Shown here one piece after another: positions 16,795 to 27,600 of a stretch of DNA of 64,000 nucleotides. Origin of the DNA: JANNYA01 sp031422315 (GTDB lineage Bacteria > Pseudomonadota > Gammaproteobacteria > Xanthomonadales > SZUA-5); the NCBI GenBank assembly GCA_031422315.1, contig JANOQN010000036.1:62001-126000 (forward strand), given 5' to 3'. The number at the start of each line of letters is the position of its first letter. The stretch's first letter is position 1. Both the position numbers and the translations under genes were made by a program. Under the pieces are notes generated by a model. The model made no database searches. It had not been told where the DNA came from and saw only the letters and a list, made by a program, of their open reading frames with translations.

Positions 16795-18606
16795 ATGAAA
16801 TCAAACTTCCAAATCGTTCGACCTGCTAACTTGCCGAGCGCGCTGTGCGCACTCGTCTCGTTAGCGCTTATTTCAAGTGCAAGCGCGCAAACCAGCAGCG
16901 CTGTACGCGTCACTGTCGGGCACTTTGCACCGTTTGCAGATAGCGTTGACGGCACGAGCGTTACGGTGCGCGTTAACGGCGCCGATGCGCTGACTAACGT
17001 CAAGTTTGGCGACTTTACCAACTATTTGCCCATCGGCAACGCAGGCCGCTATCGCATTGAAGTGATTCCCACTGGCACCACAACCGCAGCGATCACCCAG
17101 GAAGTCGAGTTGGCAGCGGGAGACCACACCGTGCTGGCAGTCGGCGGCGCTAATTCTCAGGCTTTGGGTTTGCTTGCGCTTTCCGACAACAACACCGCAC
17201 CGGCCGCAGGCCAGGCGAAAGTGCGCGTGGTGCACGCAGCGCCGTTTGCAGCAACGCTAGATGCAACCGCCGTCAGTATTAGAAATGAAAGCAATGCCGT
17301 AGTCGGCGGCTTATCTAGCGTCCCGTTTCGCGTAGCGAGCGGCTATTTGGAAATTCCGGCAGGTCGTATCGATCTAGCCGTGGCAAATCCAGCAGGGACA
17401 ACCACTTTTATTGACGTTAAACCGGTAACACTCGCCGCTGGCAGTATCACCACACTGGTCGCGATTGGGGGTGGTAACACGCTTCCGCTTGGCGTTACTG
17501 CAATTGCAAACGGCGCAGCGCCGCGTAATCCACTGCCGCTTTTCACACTTGGCCCAGTTAAAGTCCGCGCGATTCACGCCGCACCATTTGCCGCGACGAT
17601 CCCCGGCACGTCCGTCAGTATTCGCGTTAACGGCGCAGTGGTTGCCAGCAACGTAAATTACAAACAATTCACCGGCGTTTTAGATCTGCCTAGCCAGGGT
17701 TCTTACCGGTTCGAAGTCATTCCGACTGGCTCAACCACAGCTGCCATTTCGAGTTTCATTGATCTAGACGGTGGCAAGAGCTTCAATATTGCGGCAAGCG
17801 GTGATGGCGTGAATCAGCCGCTGGCGTTTTTAACTACCGAACAAAACACTACTCCACCTGCTGCGAATAAGTACAAACTGCGAGTCGTGCACGCTGCGCC
17901 GTTTGCCAAAATGCTTGATGCAACCCGCGTGTCGATTCGCACTGACGGCGGCGCTGTCGTTGGCGGCTTAGCCAACGTGCCGTTTGGCGCAGCAAGCGGC
18001 GTGTTAGAACTCGATGTGGGCGCACTCGATATTAAAGTTGCGTCCCCAGATGGCAACGCCAATTTTATCGACCCCGCAGCATTTAGCTTGCCAGCCGGCG
18101 CGAACGCCGTGGCCTATGCGATCGGCGATGGCGCAAACCAGCCGCTTGGAATTCTGGCGGTGCCAGTTGGCGAGCTGCCGCTAGAAAAACTGGTGGATTT
18201 TAGCGCCGGCGGCCATTGGTTTGAGTCAGCAAAATCCGGACAAGGGATTGATTTTCTACCGATCCCGCGCGACAACCGCTTGCTTGCCACTTGGTACACC
18301 TACGCTAGTGATACCAGCGGCGTGCAAAAGTGGTACCTGCTTGATAGCTGCCGCGCCGCACCCGGCTCGAACACTTGTCCACAAGCGGGCGGGTTCAATG
18401 GCACCAGCGCGCAGCTCAGCATTTATGAATCTACTGGCGGGCGGTTAAATACCGCAGGTGGCAATGTACTGCGCGAAGTTGGCGTTATGAACGTGACGTT
18501 TGCTGACTGCAAAAACGCCACCGTAACCTACCAGTTCACCGGATCCGGTGCACCGAGCGGCACGCTGAATTTGACCGCGCTGATTTTGGGTGCAGGCTGC
18601 AAGTAA
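16795..18606 (+). CDS. Secreted DUF4397 repeat protein
   Basis: A 603-residue protein with a signal peptide ending ALISSASA-Q (about residue 31), preceded by AGGAG. It carries four DUF4397 repeats of about 105 residues, each opening VR-IHAAPFA. Repeats 1 and 3 share SVRVNG..., RIEVIPTG-TTAAI; repeats 2 and 4 share LDAT-VSIR---AVVGGL and end with a FID motif. The array is therefore an AB-AB duplication. The last 130 residues (HWFESAKSGQGIDFLPIPRD, then a Cys-containing beta-rich part) form another domain often found in proteobacterial secreted proteins. Function is unknown. A strong terminator follows. Confidence 0.85.
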   Translation: MKSNFQIVRPANLPSALCALVSLALISSASAQTSSAVRVTVGHFAPFADSVDGTSVTVRVNGADALTNVKFGDFTNYLPIGNAGRYRIEVIPTGTTTAAITQEVELAAGDHTVLAVGGANSQALGLLALSDNNTAPAAGQAKVRVVHAAPFAATLDATAVSIRNESNAVVGGLSSVPFRVASGYLEIPAGRIDLAVANPAGTTTFIDVKPVTLAAGSITTLVAIGGGNTLPLGVTAIANGAAPRNPLPLFTLGPVKVRAIHAAPFAATIPGTSVSIRVNGAVVASNVNYKQFTGVLDLPSQGSYRFEVIPTGSTTAAISSFIDLDGGKSFNIAASGDGVNQPLAFLTTEQNTTPPAANKYKLRVVHAAPFAKMLDATRVSIRTDGGAVVGGLANVPFGAASGVLELDVGALDIKVASPDGNANFIDPAAFSLPAGANAVAYAIGDGANQPLGILAVPVGELPLEKLVDFSAGGHWFESAKSGQGIDFLPIPRDNRLLATWYTYASDTSGVQKWYLLDSCRAAPGSNTCPQAGGFNGTSAQLSIYESTGGRLNTAGGNVLREVGVMNVTFADCKNATVTYQFTGSGAPSGTLNLTALILGAGCK

Positions 18607-18631
18607 CCATTAGTTGACGATACAGGCATTC

Positions 18632-18667
18632 AAAACCGACAGCGTTGAATATGCTGTCGGTTTTTTT
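18632..18667 (+). terminator. Rho-independent terminator after the DUF4397 gene
   Basis: A perfect 9-bp stem ACCGACAGC / GCTGTCGGT with a nine-base loop is followed by seven T. With the flanking AAA/TTT the stem is longer, so it could also work on the other strand. Confidence 0.9.
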
Positions 18668-18799
18668 ATGCAGCTGAGAATTTTCAATCAGAGTTTGTGG
18701 GGCGTGGTGAGGGAGCTGGCTGCGGCCGTTTGCGACATCAAATCGCACCTTTTGAATTACTCCTATAGATGCCGCTTTCGCGGCGCGCTAAACTGACGG

Positions 18800-20398
18800 A
18801 TGAACTTCTCGAACCAAATCCAGCCTGCTCGCTGGATCAGCCTAACTTGGATCAAACGAATTGCGCTGCTAACGCTTGCACTGCCAGCATTACTACCGCT
18901 GTTGTGGCTGAGTAGCGCCTGGCTGAGCCATGATGCTGATGGGCTGTGGCCTCATTTGCAGTCCGTGGTGCTGCCGCCCATGCTGCGCGAAACCGCGCTA
19001 TTGCTGCTCGGCACCGCAATAGTCGCCGGGTTTTTGGGGCTAACGCTCGGTTGGCTGCAAGCGCGATTTGAATACCCGGGCCGGCGGATTTTCGATGTGT
19101 TGCTGCTACTGCCGCTAAGCCTGCCCGCTTATGTGACGGCGTTTGTTTGGATCGGTAGTAGTGAATATTCCTCCGGTTTTGGTCAGCAATGGCGCTTACT
19201 GTTTGGCGAAACTGTGATGGCGCCGAGCGTGCGTGGCGTGTGGGGCGGCATCTTTGTGTTTGGCTTTGGGCTATTTCCGTATGTCTATGCGCTGGTTCGC
19301 CTTAGCGCGCGCCAGCTGCCCCAAAGTTTGATTGACAGCGCACAGCTTTTGCAGTTGCGCCCCACAGCGCAACTGCGCCTACTGTATTTGCCACAGCTTT
19401 GGCCGGCATTAGCATTGGGGTTGTCGTTAGTGCTGATGGAAACGCTGGCTGACTATGGCGCAGCCGCGCTGTTGGGCATCGAAACGCTGACGACTGGCGT
19501 TTACAAAACATGGCTGGGCTTGCAAAGCTTGACCGCGGCAGCGCAGCTGGCGTCGCTCGCGGTTGGGATTGTGTTGCTACTGCTTTTGCTTGAACAGCGC
19601 GCAAGATTAAAGCTCAGCACCGCCAGCAAAGGCACGATGCAGCGAGTTCGCCTTAAATCCAATCAGGCCATACTGGTTTGGCTCGTGCTGATTTTGTTGT
19701 TGGCGCTTAGCTTTGGCATTCCGACGCTGCAACTGATTATTTGGGCGCTGCATAGCGCGGCGCTGGTTGACTGGCCTGCGCTCATACTAGCCGCGTTCGA
19801 CAGCGCGCTGCTTGCCGCTATGGCGGCAGTGCTAGTAGTCAGCCTCGGGCTTGTGGCCGCGCTATTGCAGCGCGGGCGTACCCACGAAGCTTCGCTCGCG
19901 TTGTGGAGTATTCCGCTCGGCATTGGCTACGCCGTGCCGGGCACCGTGTTGGCGGTGGCGATTTTGCTACTGCTGGGAAGTATCGGATCGGTTGGGCGAT
20001 GGCTTAGCGTGAGCATTGCTGCTTTGCTGTTAGCCTATCTTGCGCGGTTTGCCCGCATGGGATTTACCCCGCTGCAAAACCGCCTGCAGCGATTAGCACC
20101 CAGCGTGCCGGATGCCGCACGCGGGCTCGGTTTAGGCGCATTCGCCAGATTTCGCACCTTGTACGCGCCGCTTTTAATGCCCTCAGCATTGACCGCTGCG
20201 ACGCTGGTGTTCGTCGAAACACTTAAAGAGCTGCCTGCCACACTCGTACTACGGCCCTTGGGCTGGGATACGCTCGCCATTAAAGTGTATGGCTACACGA
20301 GCGAGGGCCTTTGGCAGCAGGCGGCGTTGCCTGCTTTGATTTTAGTTGCGGTGAGTTTGGTGCCGGTCTTGTTTCTGGCGCATTCGGCGCGGGATTGA
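18800..20398 (+). CDS. ABC transporter permease, ferric-iron (FbpB/AfuB) type
   Basis: A 532-residue integral membrane protein with about 12 helices in two halves, each holding the binding-protein-dependent transport (MetI-like) fold. The first half has the EAA-type loop LPQSLIDSAQLLQLRPTAQL before a helix, the second VPDAARGLGLGAFARFRTLY. Such fused permeases import Fe(III), thiamine or similar substrates. No ATPase or substrate-binding protein gene is adjacent: the neighbours are a DUF4397 gene and a serine hydrolase. It must be a lone permease whose partners lie elsewhere. Confidence 0.85.
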   Translation: MNFSNQIQPARWISLTWIKRIALLTLALPALLPLLWLSSAWLSHDADGLWPHLQSVVLPPMLRETALLLLGTAIVAGFLGLTLGWLQARFEYPGRRIFDVLLLLPLSLPAYVTAFVWIGSSEYSSGFGQQWRLLFGETVMAPSVRGVWGGIFVFGFGLFPYVYALVRLSARQLPQSLIDSAQLLQLRPTAQLRLLYLPQLWPALALGLSLVLMETLADYGAAALLGIETLTTGVYKTWLGLQSLTAAAQLASLAVGIVLLLLLLEQRARLKLSTASKGTMQRVRLKSNQAILVWLVLILLLALSFGIPTLQLIIWALHSAALVDWPALILAAFDSALLAAMAAVLVVSLGLVAALLQRGRTHEASLALWSIPLGIGYAVPGTVLAVAILLLLGSIGSVGRWLSVSIAALLLAYLARFARMGFTPLQNRLQRLAPSVPDAARGLGLGAFARFRTLYAPLLMPSALTAATLVFVETLKELPATLVLRPLGWDTLAIKVYGYTSEGLWQQAALPALILVAVSLVPVLFLAHSARD

Positions 20399-20486
20399 AC
20401 TGGACGGGCGTCTGGGCACGCGTTTGGGCAGGCGTGTCAACCAGTAGGCTCGCTAGGCGTTTAATCACTCAAAATGGAGATTTGCT

Positions 20487-21590
20487 ATGCCTCGCAGTAT
20501 TCAGTTCATGGTTGCCGCGTTTTCGCTTTTGAGCGCGCAGCCCGTTCTTTCAGAAGTGTGCAGCTTTGCCAGCGCGCGAACCACATTTGCTGAGTTAGTC
20601 CAAAAGCAGGCGCTGCCGGGCGCTGCGATGCTGATCGGATCTCGAGAGGGCATCTTGCATGAAAGCTTTTTCGGCGATTACACCCGCGCTACCGTGGTGC
20701 CGATTGCCTCGGCCAGCAAGCTGCTTTCCGGCGTACGTATATTACAGCTGGCGGAACGCGGCGCACTAAATTTGGATACACCAGTTTCAAGCTACTTGCC
20801 GCAGTTTACTGGCGTAAAAGGTACCATGACGGTACGACAAATGTTTAGCCATACCTCAGGCTATGGCAACGATTCGGGTTCGCCGATCTTATTCAACAAC
20901 ACCTTGACATTAGCGCAGGCGGTTGACCAAATCGCGTGCTGCCGGCCGCTCAATACGGGCTATAGCGTCGGCGGGCAGTTCTCCTACGGCGGCGTGTCTA
21001 TGCATATTGCAGGTCGAGTAGCCGAAATAACCGGCGGCGGCGATTGGCAAGCGCGCTGGCAAGCTGAGATCGGCGCGCCGCTTGGCATCACCAGCATCGA
21101 CTGGCAGGGTTTGGGCACAACCCAAAATTATGGCATCGCCGGAAGCGCGCGCAGTAATTTGCGTGACTATGGTCAAGTGCTGCATATGCTGACAAACGCT
21201 GGCCGTAGCAACAACCGCCAAATCTTACGCGCAAGCACCGTGCAAACGCTAACGCAGGATCAAGTGGGTACGCTGCCGATTGCCTACGCGCCGGTCAATG
21301 CAGGCACGGTCGTTCGATATAGCGTTGGCAGCTGGATCGAACCCGATCGCCCGACTAGTCAGGCGCCGCTGATTCACAGCTTGGGTGCTTTTGGCTTCTT
21401 CCCCTGGGTGGATTTTCATCGCGGGCTTTTCGGCATTTTTATGGTGCGCGGCAATGCGGGCATAAACAACACGGCATTTCAAAGCTACACGCAAATGTTG
21501 ACCAGCATTGCCGCTGAATCCGATAGCGGTAGCTGCACGCCGGTAGAGCTGTTTGATGAAGTGCTCAATGCGGGGTTTGAGGCTAACTAG
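20487..21590 (+). CDS. Secreted beta-lactamase-family serine hydrolase
   Basis: A 367-residue protein with a signal peptide (cleavage after about PVLS-E). The class C beta-lactamase/esterase motif SxxK is Ser75-Ala-Ser-Lys78. MFSHTSGYG is the usual following block. The second motif is YGG (in QFSYGGVS) rather than YxN, and the third is HSLG rather than KTG, so it is more likely an esterase or peptidase than a true beta-lactamase. It has its own ribosome site (GGAGA) and stands alone. Confidence 0.82.
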   Translation: MPRSIQFMVAAFSLLSAQPVLSEVCSFASARTTFAELVQKQALPGAAMLIGSREGILHESFFGDYTRATVVPIASASKLLSGVRILQLAERGALNLDTPVSSYLPQFTGVKGTMTVRQMFSHTSGYGNDSGSPILFNNTLTLAQAVDQIACCRPLNTGYSVGGQFSYGGVSMHIAGRVAEITGGGDWQARWQAEIGAPLGITSIDWQGLGTTQNYGIAGSARSNLRDYGQVLHMLTNAGRSNNRQILRASTVQTLTQDQVGTLPIAYAPVNAGTVVRYSVGSWIEPDRPTSQAPLIHSLGAFGFFPWVDFHRGLFGIFMVRGNAGINNTAFQSYTQMLTSIAAESDSGSCTPVELFDEVLNAGFEAN

Positions 21591-21707
21591 AAGGTAGAGT
21601 CAAGTGACGAACCGACCTGTTAGCCGTTTGAACCGCGCAAACACGGGTTGCGCGCCGAGCACCTAAACTGGTACGGTTCAAGGCCTATTTGCTCGAATTT
21701 GTACAAA

Positions 21708-23207
21708 ATGCAATTTCTTCTTTCTGCGCCTGAGCGCATCTTGCGCCGCTTTAGCTACGGCCCGACTTATCTAGAAATTCAACGCATCAAGCAAATTTCG
21801 CTATTGCAATGGCTAGATGAGCAGTTAGGGGCTAATGTTCGTCGGGATGATGATTTAGAAGTCGCACTTGCTGCGGCTAGCTACCCAATTGACTACGCTG
21901 CTGGCAAAAACTTTGCAGCGGTGAACGAGCCCAATCGCAAATTCAATACGATCGGCAAATCGGCGGCGCAGTTGAACGCGTTGGCGCACGCAAGTTTTGA
22001 TGATGTACCGGTGGCTGAGCGCTCCCGCGCGCTGGTCGAGCTCAGTATCACGCTGACATTGCGCCGGCTTTGGAGCAACCGCCAAGTTGAAGAAATGCTG
22101 GTTGAATTTTGGCTGGATCATTTCTACGTCGCGGCCGCTAGTGATTTCAAGCTTGAGGTACTGATGCCGCTATTTGAGCGTGTCGTGCGGGCACACGCAC
22201 TCGGTAATTTTTCCACGCTGTTAAAAGAAGTTGCGCGCCAGCCGTGCATGTTGACGTATCTGGATAACGCGATCTCGTATGCGCCAGCGCCAAATGAAAA
22301 TTACGCACGTGAGCTCTTGGAGCTGCACACTTTGGGCGCACAATTGGTGGGCACGGCGGAAGTGAGCGCGGCTTACACCGAAGATGACATCAAAGCTGCA
22401 GCGCAAATTTTGTCAGGCTGGAGCTATGGTTACGGGCAAGCCGTATCAGGCCGTACCGATAAATTAGCCAGCACTGGCGAATTCGTGTTCGTGCCGGAAT
22501 GGCATGTGAGCGGTGAAAAGCAAATTCTGGGTGCACGCATTTCTGATAGTGGCGTGGCGGAAGGTGAAACGCTGCTCGCGCTATTGGCCCGCCACCCGGC
22601 ATGCGCGAAAAACTTGGCACTTAAACTATGCCAGCGCTTTATCGGTGAAACGCCACCTGCCGCGCTGGTGCAGGTGCTTGCTGATACGTGGTCAGCCAAT
22701 GTGGAAGCGCCCGATCAAATCGCTAAAGTCATGCGTGTACTGATCACCGAAAGCGTCAAATACGAATCGCAAATCAAATTTCGACGCCCGCAAGAATATG
22801 CACTGGCCGTCATGCGGCCGGTGCGCGGCTATGTGCGAATCACGCCCGATTTCACCTACACGCTGGCGAAAACCGGGCAGCGCTTGTTTAGCTGGCCAGC
22901 GCCGGACGGTTTTCCGGATATCGAAGCGGCCTGGCTATCAAGGGATCAGTTCAATTCACGCTTCAATATTGTGATTTATATGCTGCTAGCGAACCAACGT
23001 TTTGGCGAGTCCTACTTCAACCCGCAGGCCTGGGCCGATTTAGCCGAGCAGTTTTTGACGGTGTACGCCACCGAATCGGGTATGCAGTCGCGCTTTAACG
23101 TCAACTTGCCAGAGTTTGACGCCGCCACGCGGCAAGTGAAGTATTTTTCCGGCATGCAAGATGCGCTCTATCGCGCGTTTTTACATCCGCATATGCAGTA
23201 CCGCTAG
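21708..23207 (+). CDS. DUF1800 family protein
   Basis: A 499-residue protein of the DUF1800 family, recognised by FWLDHFYVA, ENYARELLELHTLG, DIKAAAQILSGW and the ARHPACAKNLALKLCQRFI block. The biochemical function is unknown to me; the family is usually encoded directly before a DUF1501 gene, as here (10-bp gap). ATG 21708 is preferred over an upstream TTG at 21648 because family members start close to the RRFSYGPT segment. No signal peptide is evident, so it may use the Tat partner for export or stay inside. Confidence 0.88.
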   Translation: MQFLLSAPERILRRFSYGPTYLEIQRIKQISLLQWLDEQLGANVRRDDDLEVALAAASYPIDYAAGKNFAAVNEPNRKFNTIGKSAAQLNALAHASFDDVPVAERSRALVELSITLTLRRLWSNRQVEEMLVEFWLDHFYVAAASDFKLEVLMPLFERVVRAHALGNFSTLLKEVARQPCMLTYLDNAISYAPAPNENYARELLELHTLGAQLVGTAEVSAAYTEDDIKAAAQILSGWSYGYGQAVSGRTDKLASTGEFVFVPEWHVSGEKQILGARISDSGVAEGETLLALLARHPACAKNLALKLCQRFIGETPPAALVQVLADTWSANVEAPDQIAKVMRVLITESVKYESQIKFRRPQEYALAVMRPVRGYVRITPDFTYTLAKTGQRLFSWPAPDGFPDIEAAWLSRDQFNSRFNIVIYMLLANQRFGESYFNPQAWADLAEQFLTVYATESGMQSRFNVNLPEFDAATRQVKYFSGMQDALYRAFLHPHMQYR

Positions 23208-23216
23208 GAGCCCGCC

Positions 23217-24443
23217 ATGACTTTTAATAGACGACAGTTTCTAGCTGCCAGCGCAGCAACCGCCGGCCTTATCTCAGCGCCAAAATTGGCATTTTCAGCA
23301 GCAGCGAGCGCAGCTCCGACGCTTGTGCACGTATTCTTGCGCGGCGGTATGGATGCCATGATGCTGGCAGCACCGGTTGATAGCGCGGTGTATCGCTCAG
23401 CCCGGCCCGGGTTTTTGCGGCTCGACGATGGCGCGCGTTTGGATGCATCAAGCAGTGCTGACTTTCGCATGTCGAACTTTGCACCGGAGCTGCTTGCACT
23501 ATCCCAAGCTAAGCAAATGAGCCTGATCTGGGGTGTTGGCCACGGCACACGCACGCGCAGCCATTTTCAATCGCAAGAAATCATGGATTTGGGCGCCGCC
23601 GCGCTGAAAGAAGGCGGCGCTACCGGCTGGCTAGCACGCATCGGCACAACATTACCCAAGCCCGAGCTGCGTTACGAGACAATCCCATTCGGCGGCGATG
23701 GCTATTTCAATAACACCGCCGAGCGCGAAACCACGATTCCTACCGTGCATGCCTCGGGCCTTTTGCCGCGCAGCTGGTATGGCGATGGTTCGGTTTCAGG
23801 TTTAGGCGATAGCCCCAGAATTTTGATGGGTAATGATCAAGCGGTGCTGTCGGATTATGTTTACGGCGGGCCGGAGATTAAAGCGCTGGGCTTAGCGATG
23901 CAGCGCATGGTGATAGCGAAAGTGCTGCCAGATAAAGATATCGCAGCCGCGCGGGGTTACCCGGCCGGGGAATTTGGCATTGCCATGGCGCGCATTGCCG
24001 ATCACATCAAAGCCGATGTGGGACTACGCTTGGCCAGCATTGATTTTACTAACTGGGATTCGCACGACAACCAGGCCTCGCTCGCACCGCTGGAAATTGC
24101 GCAGCTGTCAAAAGCGCTGGGCGCATTTTGGCAAGAAATATCCAGCGCTAGCCATCCAGTTGTCGTAGTAGTTACCACCGAATTTGGCCGCCGAGTCGCC
24201 ATCAATCAAACCAACGGCACCGACCACGGTCGCGGCAGCTTAGCGCTCGTGCTAGCGAACGGATTAAAGCAGCGTTTTCACGGCAACTTCGCACCGCTCG
24301 CGCCACTGGTGAATGGCAATGGCGACTTGCCAGTTGAAATTGACTACCGAGAAGTGCTGTCTGCCTGCGTTGCAAAAACTTTTCCTGATTTGCCAATAGC
24401 GCGGGTTTTCCCGGGTTTGGAGCGCTCGTTGGGGTTGTTTTGA
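23217..24443 (+). CDS. DUF1501 family Tat-exported protein
   Basis: A 408-residue protein starting with a twin-arginine signal (NRRQFL then a hydrophobic stretch to about residue 33). The DUF1501 family is related to sulfatase/alkaline-phosphatase-like folds. Here HVFLRGGMDAMMLAAP, GHGTRTRSHFQSQEIMDLG and TEFGRRV...GTDHGRGSL are visible; His and Asp residues in these blocks may bind metal. It forms an operon with the DUF1800 gene and has AGGAG before its ATG. The pair is widespread and its role is undefined. Confidence 0.88.
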   Translation: MTFNRRQFLAASAATAGLISAPKLAFSAAASAAPTLVHVFLRGGMDAMMLAAPVDSAVYRSARPGFLRLDDGARLDASSSADFRMSNFAPELLALSQAKQMSLIWGVGHGTRTRSHFQSQEIMDLGAAALKEGGATGWLARIGTTLPKPELRYETIPFGGDGYFNNTAERETTIPTVHASGLLPRSWYGDGSVSGLGDSPRILMGNDQAVLSDYVYGGPEIKALGLAMQRMVIAKVLPDKDIAAARGYPAGEFGIAMARIADHIKADVGLRLASIDFTNWDSHDNQASLAPLEIAQLSKALGAFWQEISSASHPVVVVVTTEFGRRVAINQTNGTDHGRGSLALVLANGLKQRFHGNFAPLAPLVNGNGDLPVEIDYREVLSACVAKTFPDLPIARVFPGLERSLGLF

Positions 24444-24601
24444 GTTGTGGTCTATCAGGCGTGATTTTAAAGCAGGAGTTGTTTGACATTTACAGAAAAC
24501 TTGCAATGCAGATCGTAATAAATCATTGACTTTCACAAAGCACGCAACTAACAATAGTAATCAATTGCAAAAAAGAGTCCATCATTATACCAAAGTTAAT
24601 A

Positions 24602-27600
24602 ATGCAACAAAAAGATGACAGAAATTGGCAAATTGGCAAATTGGCAAATTGGCGCATTGGCGCATTGGCGCTAGCGCTATCAGCTTCTGTTAGCGCGGAT
24701 TGGCTCTGGGAACCCGTCACTGGCCTGTATTTTGATAGTCAAGAAGCAATGGAACACGCAATCAGAACGGATGCACCCAATGGTGGTTCGCATGAGGTTG
24801 CGTTTCTCTTTTCCGATCCTTTTTCGGAATCACCTGCGTCGCGTGCTGCGTTGGACTATCGCGTTGCAGGCTCACTAGCTATCGGTGCCGAGCTTCCCCC
24901 AGCAGAATACGCGCCTGAGGGCTTTGCTATTTGGAACGTCGCATCGAATTGGCGAGTTGAGTTGCAGTGCGGTTCGTCCAACAATCCAGCGCTGTGTGAA
25001 AGCGAAGCCGCCCTAGTCACACAGATCAATCAAAGCTATGCAATGCTTTTTCCTGCAACTTGTATTACGTCTCCAGCGGTTGCTTTAGGATCACCTACCA
25101 GCGGTTTAAGCGTGTACAACCTTGCGCTCGCCGCCGCAGATGATCCGCAAATTCATAGACTGGTGGGCGGAAAGATTAACTACGGTGCGCCAAACACTCA
25201 GTCTTACCGAATTCAAATCAAAATCAAGTCTGACAACTGTACCGGTATTGAGAGGACTTTGACTTGGCCAATCGCTCGCCAAAAGCGATTTGTATGCCCG
25301 GAAAATTTTCGGATAAATCTTGCGGCAATAAACAATAATCCGAACAGCTACTGCATATCGTCTATAAACGGCCGCGGGCCGCTTTCAACCACATTGGCAG
25401 GAAAATCAGCCGCAGTATCAAAAGGCGGCATCAATCCTCCTGAAAAGCTCATTCCATATGGGCCGCCGCGTGATCCGGAAACCTGCCCACGATCTGGCAA
25501 TCCTTGCGAATTGGCCACCGGCAAAAAAGTCGAGTCCTACCTTGATTTTACGCATGCGGGAATTGCGTTTCAACGCTTCTACGATTCCGTTCGAGAAAAT
25601 GCGGACTATGGAAATTTGGGCCCGGCTTGGCAGCATAGTTTCAGCACTCGAGTCATAACGACGCATTTGACAGCAGGTCATTACGTTTCAAGTGCCAGTT
25701 CGGCGCTGCTACAAAGTGAACGCGGCTTCCTGGTCAAGTTCATCGGTTCGGGCAGCCTGCACGCTTCAGATTCATCTGGCGATACCCTAACGCTTGACAC
25801 AGCAAATTGGGTGCTGACTAAGGCCAACGGCAACCGCATTATCTTTAATTTAGACGGCTATCCGATTCGATACGAATACCAAAGCAACCCAGCGGGTAAT
25901 CTAACGCTAAGCTGGCAGAGTGAGTTGGCATCATTGGGTGCCAACAATGCCGAATACATGCCCCGCCGCCTAACCCGCGTCGAAAACGCTGTAGGCCGCG
26001 CGCTACACTTTGAATACACCCCGCAAGGACGCCCACGCCTGCGCCGAATTCGAGCTGACAGCGCAACCGGCGCAGTATTGGCCACCTATAAATACCAGCG
26101 CGAATCCATCTGGCCCACCGCAGCCCTGCCTGACGCGCACGCTTTCGGCAATTTAGTGCGCGCCGAGCTACCCGGTATTACCGCCGTGTATGGCTACAAA
26201 ATTTTGAACGGTTTTGATACCGCGCTATTGACCTCAATTGCCTACGAATACGGCGGCGTACTGCACCCGTTTGGAATCTACGAATACGATATCCATTCGC
26301 GCGTCTCATCCAGCCAGCGGGTAGGCGGCTTAAACACGCTAACGCCAAGCTACCAAACTACCGGCACCAGCGTTACGGCTACCACAGCCCTCGGCGCCAC
26401 CATGTCCGCCACGTTGCAAAACAATGCCTTCAAACGGCCTCTATCAATCACCCACGGCAGTGGCGCATCGGCCGAAGAAACCACTTTCGAATACAACACC
26501 AGCGGCCGCCGCACTTTCATGCGCAAACGCATCAACAGCACGGTTTGGAATGTAACCGAGTACATCTACACGAATGCTAGCGATGTGCGCCCGTTTGAAA
26601 TTATCGAAGCCAAAGGCACTGTTGCTGAGCGCAAATCCCAAACGCTGTTTGATCCCGCTTTAAACCTGCCTACCCAGCGCACTATCTTCGACTGCAACAG
26701 AAACGCCAGCACCGGGCAATGTGATTTGCAGGCGAAACAATCGTCGAAAATGACCTACAACAGCGCCGGCCAATTGCTCAGCCAGTGCCTGATTGACCCA
26801 GCCATTGCAGGCGCGTCCAGCTACACCTGTGGCAGCTCAGCGGTTGCGCCAATTGGCGTGCGGCAATCGATATACACCTACTGCGACAGCGTCAACACTA
26901 GCGACTGCCCAATTGTCGGCCTCATCAAAACGATGGACGGCGCACGCATCGATGTAGTCGACACCACCAGCTATTCCTACCGCATGGCGGACGCACCCGA
27001 TCTGAGCTATCGCAAAGGCGATTTGTGGAAAATCACCAACGCACTCGGGCACGTGCTGGAATATCTGGCCTTTGATAACGCAGGCCGCGCGCTAAAAATG
27101 CGCGATGCGAATTTGGTTGAAACCTGGATGAGCTATCACCCGCGCGGCTGGCTATTAAGCCGCACGGTCAAAGGCGCGACTGCCACCGAAGATGCCACGA
27201 CCAGCTTCGCCTACACACCCTTCGGCGCTATCGAACGCGTCACCCAGCCAGACGGCGCTTTCCTGCAATACGGCTATGACGCCGCGCAGCGCTTAACCGG
27301 CATTTCCGATAACGGCGGCAATGCCATTACTTACGTGCTGGATGCCGCCGGCAATCGCGTCAAAGAATCGACTACCGACTCAGCCAGCGTGGTCAAACGC
27401 CTGATGGCGCGCCAGTATGATCAACTCTCGCGTATGCGCGCCAGCATCCGCGCGCCGTTCGCGGATGCACCAAATCTAGACGACACTAGCGTGCGCAAAA
27501 CCAACATGACCTTTGATGCCAGCGGCAATACCGAGCTAACCACCGACCCGAGTCTAGGAACGCCCGCTGTAGCCGGCACAGTAACCGACAATGACTATGA

